From: Phycisphaerales bacterium
GTDB lineage: Bacteria > Planctomycetota > Phycisphaerae > Sedimentisphaerales > Anaerohalosphaeraceae
DNA length: 6,700 nucleotides
Assembly (NCBI GenBank): GCA_011053245.1
Contig: DRGS01000208.1
Coordinates: forward strand, 1-6,700
Direction of reading: 5' to 3'
Shown here piece after piece: positions 6,027 through 6,700 of this stretch. The number at the start of each line of letters is the position of its first letter. Within the stretch, counting starts at the first letter, position 1. The notes beneath the pieces are model-generated. The model ran no database searches. It was not told where the DNA came from and worked only from the letters and a program-made list of their open reading frames with translations. The translations under genes and the position numbers were made by a program.

Positions 6027-6054
6027 AGTATACACTGCTTTTGTGAATTGTCAA
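6027..6054 (-). promoter_or_regulatory. strong sigma70-type promoter of the ncRNA
   Basis: On the minus strand, TTGACA (6049-6054, exact consensus) is followed after 16 bp by TATACT (6027-6032, five of six). Transcription would start near 6020. No Shine-Dalgarno and start codon pair follows at a usual distance, which supports a non-coding product. Confidence 0.7.
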
Positions 6055-6084
6055 GCAATATTTCTTTAATGCTTCAGGTTAACC

Positions 6085-6137
6085 AAAAAAAAATCACCTA
6101 TGATTCCTCTCTGCTGCCAATCATCAATAAGCGGTGA
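6085..6137 (-). terminator. candidate intrinsic terminator upstream of the ncRNA promoter
   Basis: Outer arms TCACC (6094-6098) and GGTGA (6133-6137) and inner arms ATGATT (6100-6105) and AATCAT (6119-6124) form an interrupted stem, followed on the minus strand by nine T (complement of 6085-6093). The large asymmetric internal loop weakens it. It would shield the ncRNA promoter, 31 bp further on, from leftward read-through. No gene that it would terminate is visible in the window. Confidence 0.45.
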
Positions 6138-6285
6138 ATTAAAGTATCCGGTACTTTTTGGCAAAAAAGTAAGTTAAACCGACCCTGCCAGCTACCAACA
6201 ATTTAATCTTTTCTTCGCGCCGCCTGCCGTGAGCTTAGTCGAACGGTTGCGGGAAAAATCTTTCTTCGTATTTCAAAAAATTCAC
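6138..6285. other. non-coding spacer
   Basis: I see no gene on either strand. The segment contains a 'ggcaaaaaagtaagtt' stretch of a kind common in bacterial spacer DNA, the second REP-like repeat copy, and AT-rich sequence leading to the plus-strand promoter. It is the likely right-hand limit of the accessory segment. Confidence 0.5.
6222..6246 (+). repeat. REP-like imperfect palindromic repeat, copy 2
   Basis: The same 25-bp element as at 3559-3583, in the same orientation, with three differences. Two of them fall at facing stem positions: arms CCGT (6227-6230) and ACGG (6243-6246) replace CCCT and AGGG, so a C-G pair has become a G-C pair. The third is in the loop. The GCCTG prefix and the opposed G-A/A-G bases are kept. 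Confidence 0.7.
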
Positions 6286-6314
6286 TTGACTTCTAACTCC
6301 CATCTTTGTATAAT
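6286..6314 (+). promoter_or_regulatory. near-consensus sigma70 promoter reading rightward
   Basis: TTGACT (6286-6291, five of six) and TATAAT (6309-6314, exact) are separated by the optimal 17 bp on the plus strand. Transcription would begin near 6321 and run toward the window edge through a hairpin (6380-6402) and the repeat-rich frame from 6457. No established gene follows within the window. Confidence 0.65.
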
Positions 6315-6350
6315 GTTTATATAATAATCAGGATAGGATAAGTAATTAAA

Positions 6351-6370
6351 ATTTAGTGTAAATTAGTGTT
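6351..6370 (+). repeat. short tandem repeat, two 10-bp units
   Basis: ATTTAGTGTA (6351-6360) is followed directly by AATTAGTGTT (6361-6370), identical at 8 of 10 positions. Similar short phrases (aatctgcg, aatcagtgg) recur to 6440. This is typical low-complexity spacer DNA and has no assigned function. Confidence 0.45.
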
Positions 6371-6374
6371 AATA

Positions 6375-6402
6375 GCCTGCCCCTGCATGCTTTAGGCAGG
6401 GG
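6375..6402 (+). repeat. hairpin element sharing the GCCTGCC prefix of the REP-like repeats
   Basis: CCCCTGC (6380-6386) and GCAGGGG (6396-6402) form a perfect 7-bp stem with a nine-base loop. The element opens with GCCTGCC (6375-6381), the same seven bases that open both REP-like copies. No T-run follows, so it is not an intrinsic terminator. It lies in the leader of the transcript expected from the promoter at 6286-6314. Confidence 0.5.
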
Positions 6403-6456
6403 TGGTTCCCAATAATCCTGTAAATCTGCGAAATCAGTGGCTAAAAATGCAAAAAA

Positions 6457-6700
6457 ATGGAAATAACTGTGAAAAACTGTGAAAAAATGACAAAAAAACG
6501 ACCCTCTGGAATCGTGGGTGCCTTCTCGCTTTTTCAGGGAATTCCTGTATTTTTAAAAATACTTTTTCTGGGAAGCAAACCCAATTTCCCAACTCAGAGA
6601 ATCGCTGCAACTACTTGCAAAAGAGGTACTTACAACGATTTCCACCCCCAAACCAACAAAAAAAGCAAACCCAATCCAAACCCAATCCAAACCCAATTTC
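6457..6700 (+). other. repeat-type sequence with a frame open to the window edge
   Basis: From ATG 6457 (or the in-frame ATG 6487) the frame stays open for 81 codons to the end of the window, reading MTKKRPSGIVGAFSLFQ early and KPNPNPIQTQF at the edge. There is no recognisable domain and no good Shine-Dalgarno. A lone 10-mer CAAACCCAAT at 6576-6585 recurs in the edge repeat. From memory, peptides of the KPNPIQTQF type are scattered through planctomycete genomes as parts of dispersed intergenic repeats rather than genes. I therefore treat this as the start of such a repeat, though a real partial gene driven by the promoter at 6286-6314 cannot be excluded. Confidence 0.45.
6666..6697 (+). repeat. 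11-bp tandem repeat, three units
   Basis: CAAACCCAAT begins at 6666, 6677 and 6688, giving three units of an 11-bp period (CCAAACCCAAT) without mismatch apart from the first base of the first unit. The array reaches within three bases of the window edge and may continue. Because 11 is not a multiple of three, successive units are read in different frames. Confidence 0.85.

Noticed and set aside
4941..6054. Type III toxin-antitoxin (ToxIN-like) reading of ncRNA plus 187-aa gene
   Set aside because: The RNA has no tandem repeats and the protein has no ToxN resemblance. The protein also has its own promoter rather than depending on leaky termination.
3478..6700. CRISPR array or attachment-site pair
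   Set aside because: No regularly spaced repeats with unique spacers. The two 25-bp repeats are REP-like hairpins and no integrase or tRNA gene is present.

Overview
The window looks like bacterial chromosome of intermediate GC content. My best guess is a planctomycete (Phycisphaerae/Sedimentisphaerales-like). The guess rests on two things: an 11-bp repeat at the right edge whose reading frame spells a KPNPNPIQTQF-type peptide, which I recall from intergenic DNA of that group, and generally similar spacer DNA with short 'aattagtgtt'-like repeats. This is recall, not a search, and should be held loosely.

Left half (1-3477, minus strand): four housekeeping-type genes read leftward. They are recQ (RecQ DNA helicase, 606 aa), pyrE (orotate phosphoribosyltransferase, 174 aa, with its own candidate promoter), a small three-helix membrane protein of the PQ-loop/SemiSWEET type placed 7 bp after pyrE, and the first 247 codons of a GAF-domain protein that runs into an enzyme I (PtsI/PtsP-like) N-terminal region and off the window edge. 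The last three are tightly spaced and probably co-transcribed.

Middle (3478-4940): composition becomes visibly AT-rich. A REP-like hairpin repeat is followed by what looks like the broken 5' end of a nucleotidyltransferase/HEPN-type gene. Next comes an intact 316-aa SIR2-like protein on the plus strand, of the kind found as NAD-consuming effectors in anti-phage and toxin systems.

Right part (4941-6700): a 187-aa protein of unknown function lies on the minus strand, convergent with the SIR2 gene, with a well-formed promoter about 195 bp upstream and a five-codon leader ORF whose stop overlaps its Shine-Dalgarno. Upstream of that, and on the same strand, is an apparently autonomous non-coding RNA gene: terminator, strong promoter (TTGACA-16-TATACT), about 230 nt of transcript, then a long rod-like terminator hairpin ending in nine U. 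I cannot assign it to a known RNA family.

Further right are a second copy of the REP-like repeat, a near-consensus plus-strand promoter (TTGACT-17-TATAAT), another hairpin, and repeat-rich sequence with a frame open to the window edge.

Taken together, 3550-6250 reads as an accessory insertion beside recQ, bracketed by two repeat copies that differ by a pair-preserving double change. Its cargo is a SIR2-like gene, an orphan protein and an orphan ncRNA. The most novel-looking element is the ncRNA unit with the adjacent 187-aa gene; whether they act together is inference.
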